A stretch of DNA of 64,000 bases from Streptomyces sp. RerS4 (GTDB lineage Bacteria > Actinomycetota > Actinomycetes > Streptomycetales > Streptomycetaceae), in assembly GCF_023515955.1 (NCBI RefSeq), contig NZ_CP097323.1, positions 62,001-126,000 of the forward strand. The letters run 5' to 3'. Below, in pieces: positions 33,685 through 44,700 of this stretch. The notes below the pieces were generated by a model, which was given only the letters and a program-made list of their open reading frames with translations, ran no database searches and had not been told where the DNA came from. The position numbers and the translations under genes were made by a program. Position 1 is the stretch's first letter. Each line of letters begins with the position of its first letter.

Positions 33685-34668
33685 GTGGCAACGGCACTGG
33701 GATCACTGCGCAGGCTGCTCATGGCTCCGTCCCTGCGGGAGGTGAGCTTCTCCGGCCGGGGCTTCCCCGTCGTCGAGAGCGCCGCCACACGCCAACTGGA
33801 GACCATCCCGCAGGCTGTCGTCACCGGCTTCGAATGGGGCATCGAGGACCGCGACCTGGCGGAGACCGAACGCCGGCTGTCGCTGGTCGACGCCGAACTG
33901 CGCGGTTTCGCCTACGAGGGCGCCACCATGGCCTGCGTCATCCGCGACGCCATGGGGCCGGGCCGCGGTACCCGCACCGCGGACCTCCTCCGCGGCGGCG
34001 GCCGGCCGCACATCTTCCTCAACTACATCGGCATCGGCTTCGCCATGTCCAAGCTGCCCCGGCCGCTGTGGAAGAAGGTCGTGCCCGAGCTGGAGGGCGA
34101 GGAGTTCTACCCGCCCATGACCTGGCTCGCCGTCGACGGCTACGGCTTCGACAAGGCCTACTTCGACACCCGCCGATGGGTCGACGAGCAGCGGCCCGAC
34201 ACCCCCTACGCCTGGGACGGACACCCCGCGTACTTCCAGCGGGCCGTCGACCAGGGCATCGGCCGCGCCCTGTGGTTCATCGGCGGCGCCCGCGTCGACC
34301 AGGTCGCCGCCTCCGTCCGCCGCTTCGCCGCCGACCGGCAGAGCGACCTGTGGGCCGGCGTCGGCCTCGCCGCCACCTTCGCCGGCTGCTCCACCGCCGA
34401 GGACCTCGCCGCCCTCGGCGCCGCCGCGGGCGAGCTGGCCGACCACGTCGCGCAGGGCTCCGTCTTCGCCGCGAAGGCCCGCCACTTCTCCCGTACCGTC
34501 CCCGAGCACACCCGCACCGCCGTGCGCGCGCTCGCCGGCCTGACCGTGGAGGCGGCCGCCGCGCTCGCCGACGACAGCGCCCCCGCCACGAGCCCCGCCG
34601 GCGAGGTCCCCACGTACGAACTCTGGCGCCGGGCCGTGCGCGAAAAGCTGCCCGTCCATTCTGTTTGA
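33685..34668 (+). CDS. DUF1702/UnbL-family enediyne protein, copy 1
   Basis: This is a 327-residue protein of DUF1702, the UnbL (E3-type) family found in enediyne clusters. It shares LRGFAYEGA, VDGYGFDKAYFDT and VDQGIGRALWFIGGA with copy 2 downstream. GTG 33685 is chosen because GGAGG lies 6 bases upstream. The molecular role of UnbL is not established; with UnbV and UnbU it is implicated in turning the PKSE polyene into the core. A 92-base gap separates it from copy 2, so it may be separately regulated. It diverges clearly from copy 2 (shorter termini match, different charged surface). Confidence 0.88.
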   Translation: MATALGSLRRLLMAPSLREVSFSGRGFPVVESAATRQLETIPQAVVTGFEWGIEDRDLAETERRLSLVDAELRGFAYEGATMACVIRDAMGPGRGTRTADLLRGGGRPHIFLNYIGIGFAMSKLPRPLWKKVVPELEGEEFYPPMTWLAVDGYGFDKAYFDTRRWVDEQRPDTPYAWDGHPAYFQRAVDQGIGRALWFIGGARVDQVAASVRRFAADRQSDLWAGVGLAATFAGCSTAEDLAALGAAAGELADHVAQGSVFAAKARHFSRTVPEHTRTAVRALAGLTVEAAAALADDSAPATSPAGEVPTYELWRRAVREKLPVHSV

Positions 34669-34737
34669 GCATTCCTGAAGTGGACCCGTCGACCGGGTAC
34701 TTGGCAGATTCGCATTGAGTAAGGAAATTCAGGAGCA

Positions 34738-34760
34738 GTAAACGAGGGGCGGTTTACAAC
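34738..34760 (+). promoter_or_regulatory. Leader hairpin enclosing the ribosome site of the core operon
   Basis: GTAAAC (34738-34743) and GTTTAC (34752-34757) form a perfect 6-base inverted repeat whose 8-base loop is GAGGGGCG, the only plausible ribosome site for the GTG at 34761. It could modulate translation of the first gene of the E3-E7 operon. Confidence 0.5.
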
Positions 34761-35747
34761 GTGTCCACCTTGCGTGCGCTGAGGCGCCGAATCCTCACGC
34801 CCAATGTACGGGAAACACAGCTGGAAACACGCGGATTCCACGTGAAGAACGCGGCCGCGAAGCACCAGCTGGAAACCGTCGGGGCGACCTTCCTCCAGGG
34901 GTACGCCTACGCGGTCGAGGCCCGCTCCGCCGCCCAGGCCGAGGAGTGGCTGGAGACCGTCCCCCTCGCCTACCGCGGCTTCGCCTACGAGGGCGCCGGC
35001 ATGGGCGCCGTCATGCTCGACTCGCTCACCGGCGGGACCAAGCGGCTGGACGGCCTCCTCACCGGCCGGGGCGCCCACCACGACTACATGATCTACGTCG
35101 GGATCGGCTGGGCGATGGCCCGCCTGCCCCGCTTCCTGTGGCCCGACGTGACCCGCTTCGACCCGGTCCTGCGCTGGCTCATCCTCGACGGCTACGGCTT
35201 CCACCAGGCCTACTTCCACACCGACGGCTACGTCCGCGACCCGCTGACCGCGCCCCCCTTCCACTGGAAGGGCGGCCCCGACGCCTACAGCGCCCGCGTC
35301 GTGGACCAGGGCATCGGCCGCGCCCTGTGGTTCGTCGGCGGCACCGACCCCGAGGTCGTCGCGCGGCTGATCGCCGCCTACCCCGAGGACCGCCACGGCG
35401 ACCTCTACGCCGGCTCCGGCCTGGCCTGCACCTACGCGGGCAGCGCCGACGAGGACGAGCTGCGCCGCTTCGCCGAACTCGCCGGCCCCCACCTGCCGAA
35501 CCTGGCCCAGGGCTCCGCCTTCGCCTGCGAGGCCCGCGTCAAGGCCGGCACCGTCATCGACCACACCGTCATGGCCGCCCGCGTGCTGTGCGGCGAGCGC
35601 ACCCCCGAGGAGGCCTCCCGGGTCTGCCTCGAACTGCGCCCCACCACCTGCGACGGCGGCGACGTGCCGGCGTTCGAGACCTGGCGGCAGCAGATCGCCG
35701 AGAAGATCACCTCTCCCATCATCTTCCAGAAGGGGGCAAGCGCATGA
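34761..35747 (+). CDS. unbL: DUF1702/UnbL-family enediyne protein (E3-type), copy 2
   Basis: This is a 328-residue UnbL homologue with LRALRRRILTPNV at the start, then YRGFAYEGAGMGAVM, LDGYGFHQAYFHTDGY and VDQGIGRALWFVGGT. It is the canonical copy because it begins the conserved unbL - unbV - unbU - pksE cassette and overlaps unbV by 4 bases (ATGA at 35744). No transmembrane segment is seen. Family members are enediyne-specific and of unproven biochemistry. The GTG start has GAGGGGCG within a small hairpin loop upstream. Confidence 0.92.
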   Translation: MSTLRALRRRILTPNVRETQLETRGFHVKNAAAKHQLETVGATFLQGYAYAVEARSAAQAEEWLETVPLAYRGFAYEGAGMGAVMLDSLTGGTKRLDGLLTGRGAHHDYMIYVGIGWAMARLPRFLWPDVTRFDPVLRWLILDGYGFHQAYFHTDGYVRDPLTAPPFHWKGGPDAYSARVVDQGIGRALWFVGGTDPEVVARLIAAYPEDRHGDLYAGSGLACTYAGSADEDELRRFAELAGPHLPNLAQGSAFACEARVKAGTVIDHTVMAARVLCGERTPEEASRVCLELRPTTCDGGDVPAFETWRQQIAEKITSPIIFQKGASA

Positions 35748-37666
35748 CGCACCCCATTTCCTGGATTCGCCGGCAGGCCCCGGGAATCATTGCCCTCACC
35801 GTCATGGTGAGCATGTTCTACGCGGTGAAACCGGACTCCCAGGCCGTGGCCGACGACAAACAACTCGCCGGGAATTTCAATTTCGTCCCGATGTCGATCG
35901 CGATGCCCGCCGGATACCGCCAGCAGACCGTCCGCAAGGTCAACAAGGCGTACAAGCACATCGAGGGCTGGATCTCCTCCGTCGGCGCCGGCGTCGCCAT
36001 GAACGACCTCGACGGCGACGGACTGGCCAACGACCTGTGCATCACCGACCCCCGCATCGACCAGACGGTGATCACGCCCGCGCCGGTCCCCGGCCGCAAG
36101 AGCGAGACGTACAAGCCCTTCGTGCTCGACCCGGCGCCGCTGCCGAAGAACGACATCACCGCGCCGATCGGCTGCGTCCCCGGCGACTTCAACGAGGACG
36201 GCGCCACCGACGTCCTCGTCTACTACTGGGGCCGCACCCCCGTCATCTACCAGGCGAAGAAGGAGGCCCGGGGCCGCGCGGAGACCCTGGACGCCACCGC
36301 CTTCGTCCCCGTCGAGCTGGTCCGCGGCACCGGCGGCGCCGCCTACAACGGCCCGCTGTGGAACTCCAACGCCGCCACCGTCGCCGACTTCGACGGAGAC
36401 GGCCACCAGGACATCTACGTCGGCAACTACTTCCCCGACAGCCCCGTCCTGGACGACACCGTCGACGGCGGCGTCACCATGAACGACTCGCTCTCCCACG
36501 CCCAGAACGGCGGCGGCGGCCACTTCTTCCGCTGGACCCCCCAGGGCTTCGAGGAGGTCACCGGCGTCCTGCCCGAGGGCCTGGGCAAGGGCTGGACCCT
36601 CGCCGTCTCCGCCACCGACCTCGACGGCGACCTCAAGCCCGAGATGTACCTGGCGCACGACTTCGGCACCTCCGCCCTGCTCTACAACAAGTCCCGGCCG
36701 GGGAAGTTCGAGTTCGCCGAGGTCAAGGCATCCCACACCGCGCTGATGCCCAAGTCCAAGGAACTGGGCCGCAGCTCCTTCAAGGGCATGGGCGTCGACT
36801 TCGCCGACCTGGACGGCGACGGCATGTACGACGCCTTCGTCTCCAACATCACCACCTCCTTCGGCATCCAGGAATCCAACTTCGCCTTCCTCTCCACCGC
36901 CCGCGACCAGAGCGACCTGCGTACCCGCTTCACCTCCGGCGAAGCCCCGTTCGTCGACCGCAGCGCCCCCCTCAACCTCGCCTGGTCCGGCTGGGGCTGG
37001 GACGTGAAGACCGGCGACTTCGACAACGACGGCACGCAGGAGATCACCCAGGCCACCGGCTTCGTCAAGGGCAAGCGCAACCGCTGGCCCCAGCTCCAGG
37101 AGCTGGCCACAGCCAACGACGAACTCGTCAAGCACCCCTACTTCTGGCCCAACGTCGAAGAGGGCGACGACCTCGCCGGCGACCAGTTCCTGCGCTTCTT
37201 CGCCAAGAACAAGGACGGCGCGTACAGCAACCTGTCCAAGCAGCTCGGCATGGGCGTACCGGTGCCCACCCGGGGCATCGCCACCGGCGACGCCGACGGT
37301 GACGGCCGCCTCGACCTCGTCGTCGCCCGCCAGTGGGACGCCCCCGTCTTCTACTGCAACATGAGCGACTCCGGGAACGCGTTCCTGGGCCTGCGGCTCA
37401 CCGACGAGAACGGCTCCCCCGTGATCGGTGCCCAGGCCACCGTCACCCAGGGCCGCGGCAAGACCCTGCTGGGCCGCGTCGACGGCGGCAGCGGCCACTC
37501 GGGCAAGCGCAGCCACGAGGTGCTCTTCGGGCTCGGCGAGCACACCGGCCCGGCGCAGGTCCACCTGAGCTGGCGCGACCGCACCGGCCAGGTACGCAAC
37601 CAGGATCTTCAGCTGACCCCCGGCTGGCACTCGCTCCAGCTCGGCGCCGAGGCCAAGGAGAAGTGA
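35744..37666 (+). CDS. unbV: UnbV-family enediyne protein (E4-type), FG-GAP repeats
   Basis: This is a 640-residue protein. Residues 14-31 form a membrane anchor or signal (GIIALTVMVSMFYAV), so the bulk probably faces outward. At least seven calcium-loop motifs of the DxDxDG kind occur (NDLDGDG, GDFNEDG, ADFDGDG, TDLDGD, ADLDGDG, GDFDNDG, GDADGDG), as in VCBS/FG-GAP beta-propellers. The C-terminal 110 residues look like an ASPIC/UnbV domain (LGLRLTDENGSPVIGAQATV...GRGKTL, SGKRSHEVLFGLG). UnbV is part of the five-gene signature of enediyne clusters. It overlaps unbL and lies 2 bases before unbU. The exact reaction is unknown. Confidence 0.93.
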   Translation: MTHPISWIRRQAPGIIALTVMVSMFYAVKPDSQAVADDKQLAGNFNFVPMSIAMPAGYRQQTVRKVNKAYKHIEGWISSVGAGVAMNDLDGDGLANDLCITDPRIDQTVITPAPVPGRKSETYKPFVLDPAPLPKNDITAPIGCVPGDFNEDGATDVLVYYWGRTPVIYQAKKEARGRAETLDATAFVPVELVRGTGGAAYNGPLWNSNAATVADFDGDGHQDIYVGNYFPDSPVLDDTVDGGVTMNDSLSHAQNGGGGHFFRWTPQGFEEVTGVLPEGLGKGWTLAVSATDLDGDLKPEMYLAHDFGTSALLYNKSRPGKFEFAEVKASHTALMPKSKELGRSSFKGMGVDFADLDGDGMYDAFVSNITTSFGIQESNFAFLSTARDQSDLRTRFTSGEAPFVDRSAPLNLAWSGWGWDVKTGDFDNDGTQEITQATGFVKGKRNRWPQLQELATANDELVKHPYFWPNVEEGDDLAGDQFLRFFAKNKDGAYSNLSKQLGMGVPVPTRGIATGDADGDGRLDLVVARQWDAPVFYCNMSDSGNAFLGLRLTDENGSPVIGAQATVTQGRGKTLLGRVDGGSGHSGKRSHEVLFGLGEHTGPAQVHLSWRDRTGQVRNQDLQLTPGWHSLQLGAEAKEK

Positions 37667-37668
37667 CC

Positions 37669-38793
37669 GTGTCCACCACGCAGAAACCCGCCCCGCCACG
37701 CCACGACGTCAAGGTGGTCACCGCGCTCCGCCGGTTCGCCATCTCCATCTCCGTCCTGAACATCCTCGGCTACACCGTGCTCGGCTTCGAACAGGCCTGG
37801 CTGTGGCCGTTCATCGCGGTCGCCACCGCCTACACCACCGAGATCGTCCTGGAGGCGATCAGCGCCCGCGTCGACGGCCGCGCCCCCCGCTACGCCGGCG
37901 GCGGCTTCAAGGGACTCGTGGAGTTCCTCTTCCCCGCGCACATCACCGGTCTCGCCGTGAACATGCTGACCTACGTCAACGACCGCGTCTGGGTCATGGT
38001 CTTCGGCGTCGTCGTCGCCGTCGGCACCAAGTGGGTCCTGCGCGCCCCGCTCAAGGGACGCATGCGGCACTACATGAACCCGTCGAACTTCGGCATCGCG
38101 ATCATCCTGCTGCTCTTCCCGTGGGCCAGCATCGCCCCGCCGTACCACTTCACCGAGTACCTGCACGGTCCCGCCGACTGGGTCCTGCCCGCCGTCATCG
38201 TCGCCCTCGGCACCCTGCTCAACGCCAAGCTGACGGGCCGCATGTGGCTCATCCTCGCCTGGCTGGTCGGCTTCGCCCTCCAGGCCGTCGTACGCGGTCT
38301 CATCATGGGCACCGCGATCCCCTCGGCGCTCGGCATGATGACCGGCACGGCCTTCATCCTCTTCACCAACTACATGGTCACCGACCCCGGGACCTCGCCG
38401 TCCAAGCGGAACTCGCAGATCGCCTTCGGCGCCGGCGTCGCCGCCCTGTACGGCCTGCTGACCGCGCTCGGCATCGCGTACGGCATCTTCTTCGCCACCG
38501 CCCTCGTCTGCCTCATCCGCGGCGGCTACCTGTGGGGCCTGCACTTCCTCGACAAGCAACGCGCCGCGCAGGCCAAGGAGGCCGCGGCCGGTGCCGCGCG
38601 CCCCGAGGGACTCAGCGTGCTCCCGACGCCCGCCCCCGTACCCGCCCCGGCGGCAGCGGCATCCGCGCCGGCCGCCCTCCCGGCCGTCGCCCTCCCGGCC
38701 GTCGCCGTCGACGCCTGCGCCGCGGGCACCTGCCAGCACGGAAAGTGCGCCTCCGTGCGCGCGGCACGGGAACGCAAGGAGGTCACCGTATGA
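37669..38793 (+). CDS. unbU: UnbU-family membrane protein (E5-type, RnfD-like)
   Basis: This is a 374-residue polytopic protein with about nine hydrophobic segments. MRHYMNPSNFGIA, LNAKLTGRMWLI and TNYMVTDPGTSPSKRNSQIAFG resemble RnfD/NqrB-type electron-transfer membrane subunits, the known affinity of UnbU. This suggests a redox role in core formation. After about residue 300 there is an Ala/Pro linker and then a tail with three evenly spaced cysteines (CAAGTCQHGKC). The GTG at 37669 follows GGAGAAGTGA. It overlaps pksE by 4 bases. Confidence 0.93.
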   Translation: MSTTQKPAPPRHDVKVVTALRRFAISISVLNILGYTVLGFEQAWLWPFIAVATAYTTEIVLEAISARVDGRAPRYAGGGFKGLVEFLFPAHITGLAVNMLTYVNDRVWVMVFGVVVAVGTKWVLRAPLKGRMRHYMNPSNFGIAIILLLFPWASIAPPYHFTEYLHGPADWVLPAVIVALGTLLNAKLTGRMWLILAWLVGFALQAVVRGLIMGTAIPSALGMMTGTAFILFTNYMVTDPGTSPSKRNSQIAFGAGVAALYGLLTALGIAYGIFFATALVCLIRGGYLWGLHFLDKQRAAQAKEAAAGAARPEGLSVLPTPAPVPAPAAAASAPAALPAVALPAVAVDACAAGTCQHGKCASVRAARERKEVTV

Positions 38794-41700
38794 CCAGAAT
38801 CGCGATCGTCGGCATGGCGGCCCGCTACCCCGACGCCACGAGCCACCGGGAACTGTGGGAGAACGCCGTCGCCGGCCGCCGGGCCTTCCGCCGGCTGCCC
38901 GCCGGCCGCATGAACCTCGACGACTACTACGACCCCGACCCGAGCGTCCCCGACCGCTTCTACGCCCGCAACGCCGCCGTCATCGACGGCTACTCCTTCG
39001 ACCGGGTCGCCCACCGCATCGCCGGCAGCACCTACCGCTCCACCGACCTCACGCACTGGCTCGCCCTCGACACCGCCACCGCCGCCCTCGCCGACGCCGG
39101 CTTCCCGGCCGGCGAGGGGCTGCCCCGGCCGCGTACCGGCGTCGTCGTCGGCAACACCCTCACCGGCGAGTTCTCCCGCGCCAACGTGATGCGGCTGCGC
39201 TGGCCCTACGTACGACGCGTGCTCGCCGCCGCCCTCAAGGGGCAGGACTGGGAGGACCAGCGCCTCGCCGACTTCCTCGCCGGCGTCGAGGACGCGTACA
39301 AGTCGCCCTTCCCCGCCATCGACGAGGACACCCTCGCCGGCGGCCTGTCCAACACCATCGCCGGCCGCATCTGCAACCACTTCGATCTCAACGGTGGCGG
39401 CTACACGGTCGACGGGGCCTGCTCCTCCTCCCTGCTGTCCGTCACCACCGCCGCCGGCTCGCTCATCGGCGGGGACCTCGACGTCGCGGTAGCCGGCGGC
39501 GTCGACCTGTCCATCGACCCCTTCGAGATCATCGGCTTCGCCAAGACCGGCGCCCTCGCGAAGAAGGAGATGCGCCTCTACGACCGCGGCTCCAACGGCT
39601 TTTGGCCCGGCGAGGGCTGCGGCATGGTCGTCCTGATGCGCGAGGAGGACGCCCTCGCCCAGGGCCGCCGGATCTACGCGAGCATCGCCGGCTGGGGCAT
39701 CGCCTCCGACGGCCAGGGCGGCATCACCCGCCCCGAGGTCAGCGGCTACCAGCTCGCCATGAGCCGGGCCTACGAGCGCGCCGGCTTCGGCGTCGAGACC
39801 GTCCCCCTCTTCGAGGGCCACGGCACCGGCACCGCCGTCGGCGACGCCACCGAACTGACGGCCATCATGGGCGCCCGCGCCGCGGCCGACCCCACCGCCC
39901 CGCACGCCGCGATCAGCTCCATCAAGGGCATGATCGGCCACACCAAGGCCGCCGCCGGCGTCGCCGGACTCATCAAGGCCACCCTGGCCGTCGACGCCGG
40001 CGTCCTGCCGCCCGCCATCGGCTGCGTCGACCCCCACGAACTGCTCACCGGCGACCAGGCCAACCTGCGTGTCCTGCGCAAGGCCGAGGCCTGGCCCGAC
40101 GGGGCGCCGCTGCGCGCCGCCGTCACCGCCATGGGCTTCGGCGGCATCAACACCCACGTCGTCGTCGACAAGAGCGCGCCGGGCCGGCGCACCACACCCA
40201 ACCGGCGTACCACCACCCTCGCGAACTCCCTCCAGGACGCCGAACTGCTCCTCCTGGACGGCGAGTCCCCCGAGGCCCTGCGCGCCCGCGTCGCCGAGGT
40301 CGGCGCGTTCGCCGCCCGGCTGTCCTACGCCCAGCTCGCCGACCTCGCCGCCACCCTGCGGCGCGAGCTGCGCGAACTGCCCTACCGGGCGGCCGTCGTC
40401 GTCACCTCCCCCGACGACGCCGAACTGCGCCTCGCCCGCATCGCCGACGCCCTCGCCGAGGGCGCCACCACCCTGCCCGCCGGCGACGGGAGGAGCTTCC
40501 TCGGGAAGGCGTCCGAGGCGCCCCGCATCGGCTTCCTCTTCCCCGGCCAGGGCTCCGGCCGGGGCACCGGCGGGGGCGCGCTGCGCCGCCGCTTCACCGA
40601 GGCCGCCGAGGTGTACGACCGGGCCGCGCTGCCGGCCGCCGGCGACATGGTGGCGACCAGCGTGGCCCAGCCGCGCATCGTCACCGGCTCCACGGCGGGC
40701 CTGCGCGTCCTCGAAGCCATCGGCATCGAGGCCGACGTCGCCGTCGGCCACAGCCTCGGCGAACTCTCCGCCCTGCACTGGGCGGGCGCCCTCGACGCCC
40801 CCACCCTGCTGGAGGTGGCCCGGGTCCGCGGCCGCACCATGGCCGAGCACAGCGCGTCGGGCACCATGGCCTCGCTGGCCGCCTCCCCCGACACCGCCAC
40901 CACCCTCGCCGAGGGGCTGCCCGTCGTCATCGCCGGGTTCAACAGCCCCGGCCAGACCGTCGTCGCCGGCACCGTCGACGCCATCGAGACGGTCGCCGAG
41001 CGGGCCGAGCGGGCCGGGGTCACCTGCACCCGCCTCGCCGTCTCGCACGCCTTCCACTCGCCGCTGGTCGCCCCGGCCGCCGACTCGTTCGGGGACTGGC
41101 TCACCGGCGTCCCCTTCGGTCCCGTGGACCGTCGGATCGTCTCCACCGTCACCGGTGAGGACCTGCGCGCCGACAGCGACCTGCCCAAGCTGCTGCACCG
41201 GCAGATCACCGACCCCGTGCTGTTCGCCCAGGCCGTCAAGGCCGCGGCCGCCGACGTCGACCTGTTCGTCGAGGTCGGCCCCGGCCGGGTGCTCAGCTCG
41301 CTGGCCGCCGCGTCCGTCGCCGACGTACCCACCGTGGCCCTGGACACCGACTCCGAATCCCTGCGCCCCCTCCTGCAGGTCGTGGGCGCCGCCTACGTCG
41401 CGGGAGCCCCGCTCATCCACGAGCGGCTCTTCCAGGACCGGCTCACCCGGCCGCTGGAGATCGGCGCCACGTTCGACTTCCTGTCCAGCCCCTGCGAACA
41501 GGCCCCCGAGGTGGTCCTGCCCGCCGGTCGCGGCAGCCGGCCCGGATCGGCCGACGAGGACGAGAGCGCGTCGGACGCCGCCCCCGGCTCCACCGGTTCC
41601 TCGGGCTCCTCCGGCTCCTCCGCGCTCGACGTGCTGCGCGCCCTGGTCGCCGAACGGGCCGAACTGCCCCCCGAGTTGGTCGGCGACGACATCAGCCTCA

Positions 41701-44700
41701 TCGACGAACTCCACATGAGCTCCATCACCGTCGGCCAGCTCGTCAACCAGGCCGCCACCCGGCTCGGCATCGCCGCCGCCCACGTCCCCACCAACTTCGC
41801 CACCGCGACCCTCGCCCAACTCGCCGAAGCGCTGGACACCCTCGCCGGCACCGCAGGAGCCGGCGCCGCCGGCCCCACGGCCCTGGTCACCGCCGCCGCC
41901 CCATGGGCGCGCCCCTTCGCCGTCACCCTCGAACCGGTGCCACTGCCCCCGCCCGTGCCCGGCCAGATCGGCGGGACCTGGGAGCTGTTCGCCCCGGACG
42001 ACCACCCGTACGCCCGGACCCTCCAGCGCGAGCTGGAAGCCGCGGGCAGCGGACCCGGCGTGCTCGTCTGCCTGCCCTCACCGGCCGGCCGCGAGGACGT
42101 CGAACGGGCCCTGGACGGCGCCAAGTCCGCCCTCGCGGGCGACCGCGGCCGCCGCTTCGTCCTCGTCCAGGACGGGCCCGGCGCGGCCGGCCTCGCCAAG
42201 AGCCTCCACCTGGAGGCCCCCCACCTGCGGACCACCGTCGTCCACACCCCGGCCGGCGGGGAAGCCGTCGCCCGGGTCCTCGCGGAGGTCGCCGCCACCG
42301 CCACCTTCACCGAGGTCCACTACGACGCCGACGGAACCCGCCGCGTCCCCACCCTGAGCGTGCTGCCCTACGAGGGCGAGCGCACCGAACGCGTCCTGGA
42401 CTCCTCGGACGTGCTCCTCGTCACCGGCGGTGCCAAGGGCATCACCGCCGAGTGCGCCCTCGCCCTCGCCAAGGAGACCGGCGCCCGCCTGGCCCTCCTC
42501 GGCCGCTCCGACCCCGCCGAGGACCGGGACGTCGCCGCGAACCTGCGGCGCATGACCGACAGCGGGATCACCGTCGGCTACGCCCGCGCCGACGTCACCG
42601 ACCCCGCCCGCGTCGCGGAGGCCGTCGCCGTCCTCACCGCCGAACTCGGCACCGTCACCGCCGTCCTGCACGGCGCCGGCCGCAACGAACCGGCCGCGCT
42701 GAGCGCCCTGACCGCCGAGGACTTCCGCCGCACCTTCGCACCCAAGGTCGACGGACTGCACGCCGTGCTCGGCGCCGTCGACCAGGGCGCGCTGAAGCTC
42801 CTCGTCACCTTCGGCAGCATCATCGGCCGCGCCGGCCTGCGCGGCGAGGCCCACTACGCCACCGCCAACGAATGGCTGGCCGCCGCCACCGAACAGGTCG
42901 CCCGCGACCTGCCCGACTGCCGGGCCCTGTGCCTGGAGTGGTCGGTGTGGTCCGGCGTCGGCATGGGCGAGAAGCTGTCCGTCGTCGAATCCCTCGCCCG
43001 CGAGGGCATCACCCCCGTCACCCCCGACCAGGGCATCGAGATCCTGCTGCGCCTGGTCCGCGACCCGGACGCGCCCGTGGTCAGCGTCGTCAGCGGACGC
43101 ACCGAGGGCATCGAGACCGTACGCCGCGAACTGCCGCCGCTGCCGCTCCTGCGGTTCACCGGCACCCCGCTGGTGCGCTACCACGGCGTGGAACTCGTCA
43201 CCGAGGTCGAACTCAACTCCGGCACCGACCTCTACCTCACCGACCACCACCTCGACGGCAACCTGCTGCTGCCCGCCGTCCTCGGCATGGAGGCCATGGT
43301 CCAGGTGGCCTGCGCCGCCATCGGCCGCGAGGACATCCCCGTCATCGAGGACGCCCGCTTCCTGCGGCCCATCCTCGTCCCGCCCAACGGCGCGGGCCGC
43401 ATCCGCGTCGCCGCCACCGTGACCGCCGCCGACACCGTCGACGTGGCCATCCACGCGGAGGAGACCGGCTTCGCCGCCGAACACTTCCGCGCCCGCCTCG
43501 TCTTCTCGGGCGCCACCGCCCCCGACGGCGAACCCGACCAGGTCGCCGACGGCGTACCGGCCGCCCCCCTCGACCCGGCCGCCGACCTGTACGGCGGAGT
43601 CCTCTTCCAGGGCCCCCGCTTCCAGCGGCTGCGCCGCTTCCACCGGGCCGCGGCCCGCCACGTGGACGCCGACGTCGCCGTCGACCCCGGCGGCAACTGG
43701 TTCGCCGGGTTCCTGCCCGGCCGGCTGCTGCTGGCCGACCCGGGCATGCGCGACGCCCTGATGCACGGCAACCAGGTGTGCGTACCCGACGCCACCCTGC
43801 TCCCGTCCGGCATCGACCGGCTCCACCTGCTCGGCGCCGGCACCGATGTCCCCTCGGAACTGCGCTACTGCGCCACCGAACGCTCCCGCGACGGTGACAC
43901 GTACGTGTACGACATCGCCGTCCGCACCGCCGACGGCACCGTCGTCGAACGCTGGGAAGGCCTCACCCTCCACGCCGTGCGCAAGACGGACGGCCAGGGA
44001 CCGTGGGTGGCCCCCCTGCTCGGCTCCTACCTGGAAAGGGCCCTAGAGGAAGTGCTCTCCGCACAGATCTCCGTCGCGGTCGAACCCGACGCCACCACCC
44101 CGGACGGGCAGCCCGCCGACCGCAGGGCGGGCACCACCACCGCCATCCGCCGCGCCGTCGCCGCACCCGTGGACGTACTCCACCGCCCCGACGGGCGCCC
44201 CGAACTCGCCGACGGCCGGACCGTCTCCGCCGCGCACGGCCTCGGCCTGACCCTCGGCGTCGCGGCGGCCGAAGGCTCCGACGCCTCCGTGGCCTGCGAC
44301 GTCGAGGCGGTGACCGGCCGCACCCCCGAGGAGTGGCAGGGCCTGCTCGGCCCGTACGCGCCGCTCGCCGAACTCGTCGCCAAGGAGACCGGCGAAAGCG
44401 CCGACACCGCCGCCACCCGCGTGTGGAGCGCCGTCGAATGCCTGCGCAAGGCGGGCGCGGCGCTCGACGCCCCGCTGACCCTGGCCCCCGCCGCCAAGCC
44501 CCACTGGGTGGTCTTCACCTCCGGGGCCGCGCGCATCGCCACCTTCTCCACCACGGTCCGCACGCCCGCGCGCCGCGCCGTCACGCCGCCCGGCACCACG
44601 GCGGCCCTGGCCGGCGCGGACGCGGCGCCGGCGGCCGTCGGCGTACGGGTCGGGGCCGTGCGGTCGGGCGTGTTCGCCGTCCTGACCGGCGGCGCCCCCA

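Noticed and set aside
38526..42005. Open frame of 1159 codons antisense to the PKSE
   Set aside because: It is a shadow of high GC third positions: the composition is Gly/Asp/Glu-rich, it has no recognisable domain, and it lies wholly opposite a well-supported PKSE.
42078..43973. Open frames on either strand opposite the KR/DH part of the PKSE
   Set aside because: Same GC-bias artefact; Arg/Pro or Gly/Val-rich translations without motifs.
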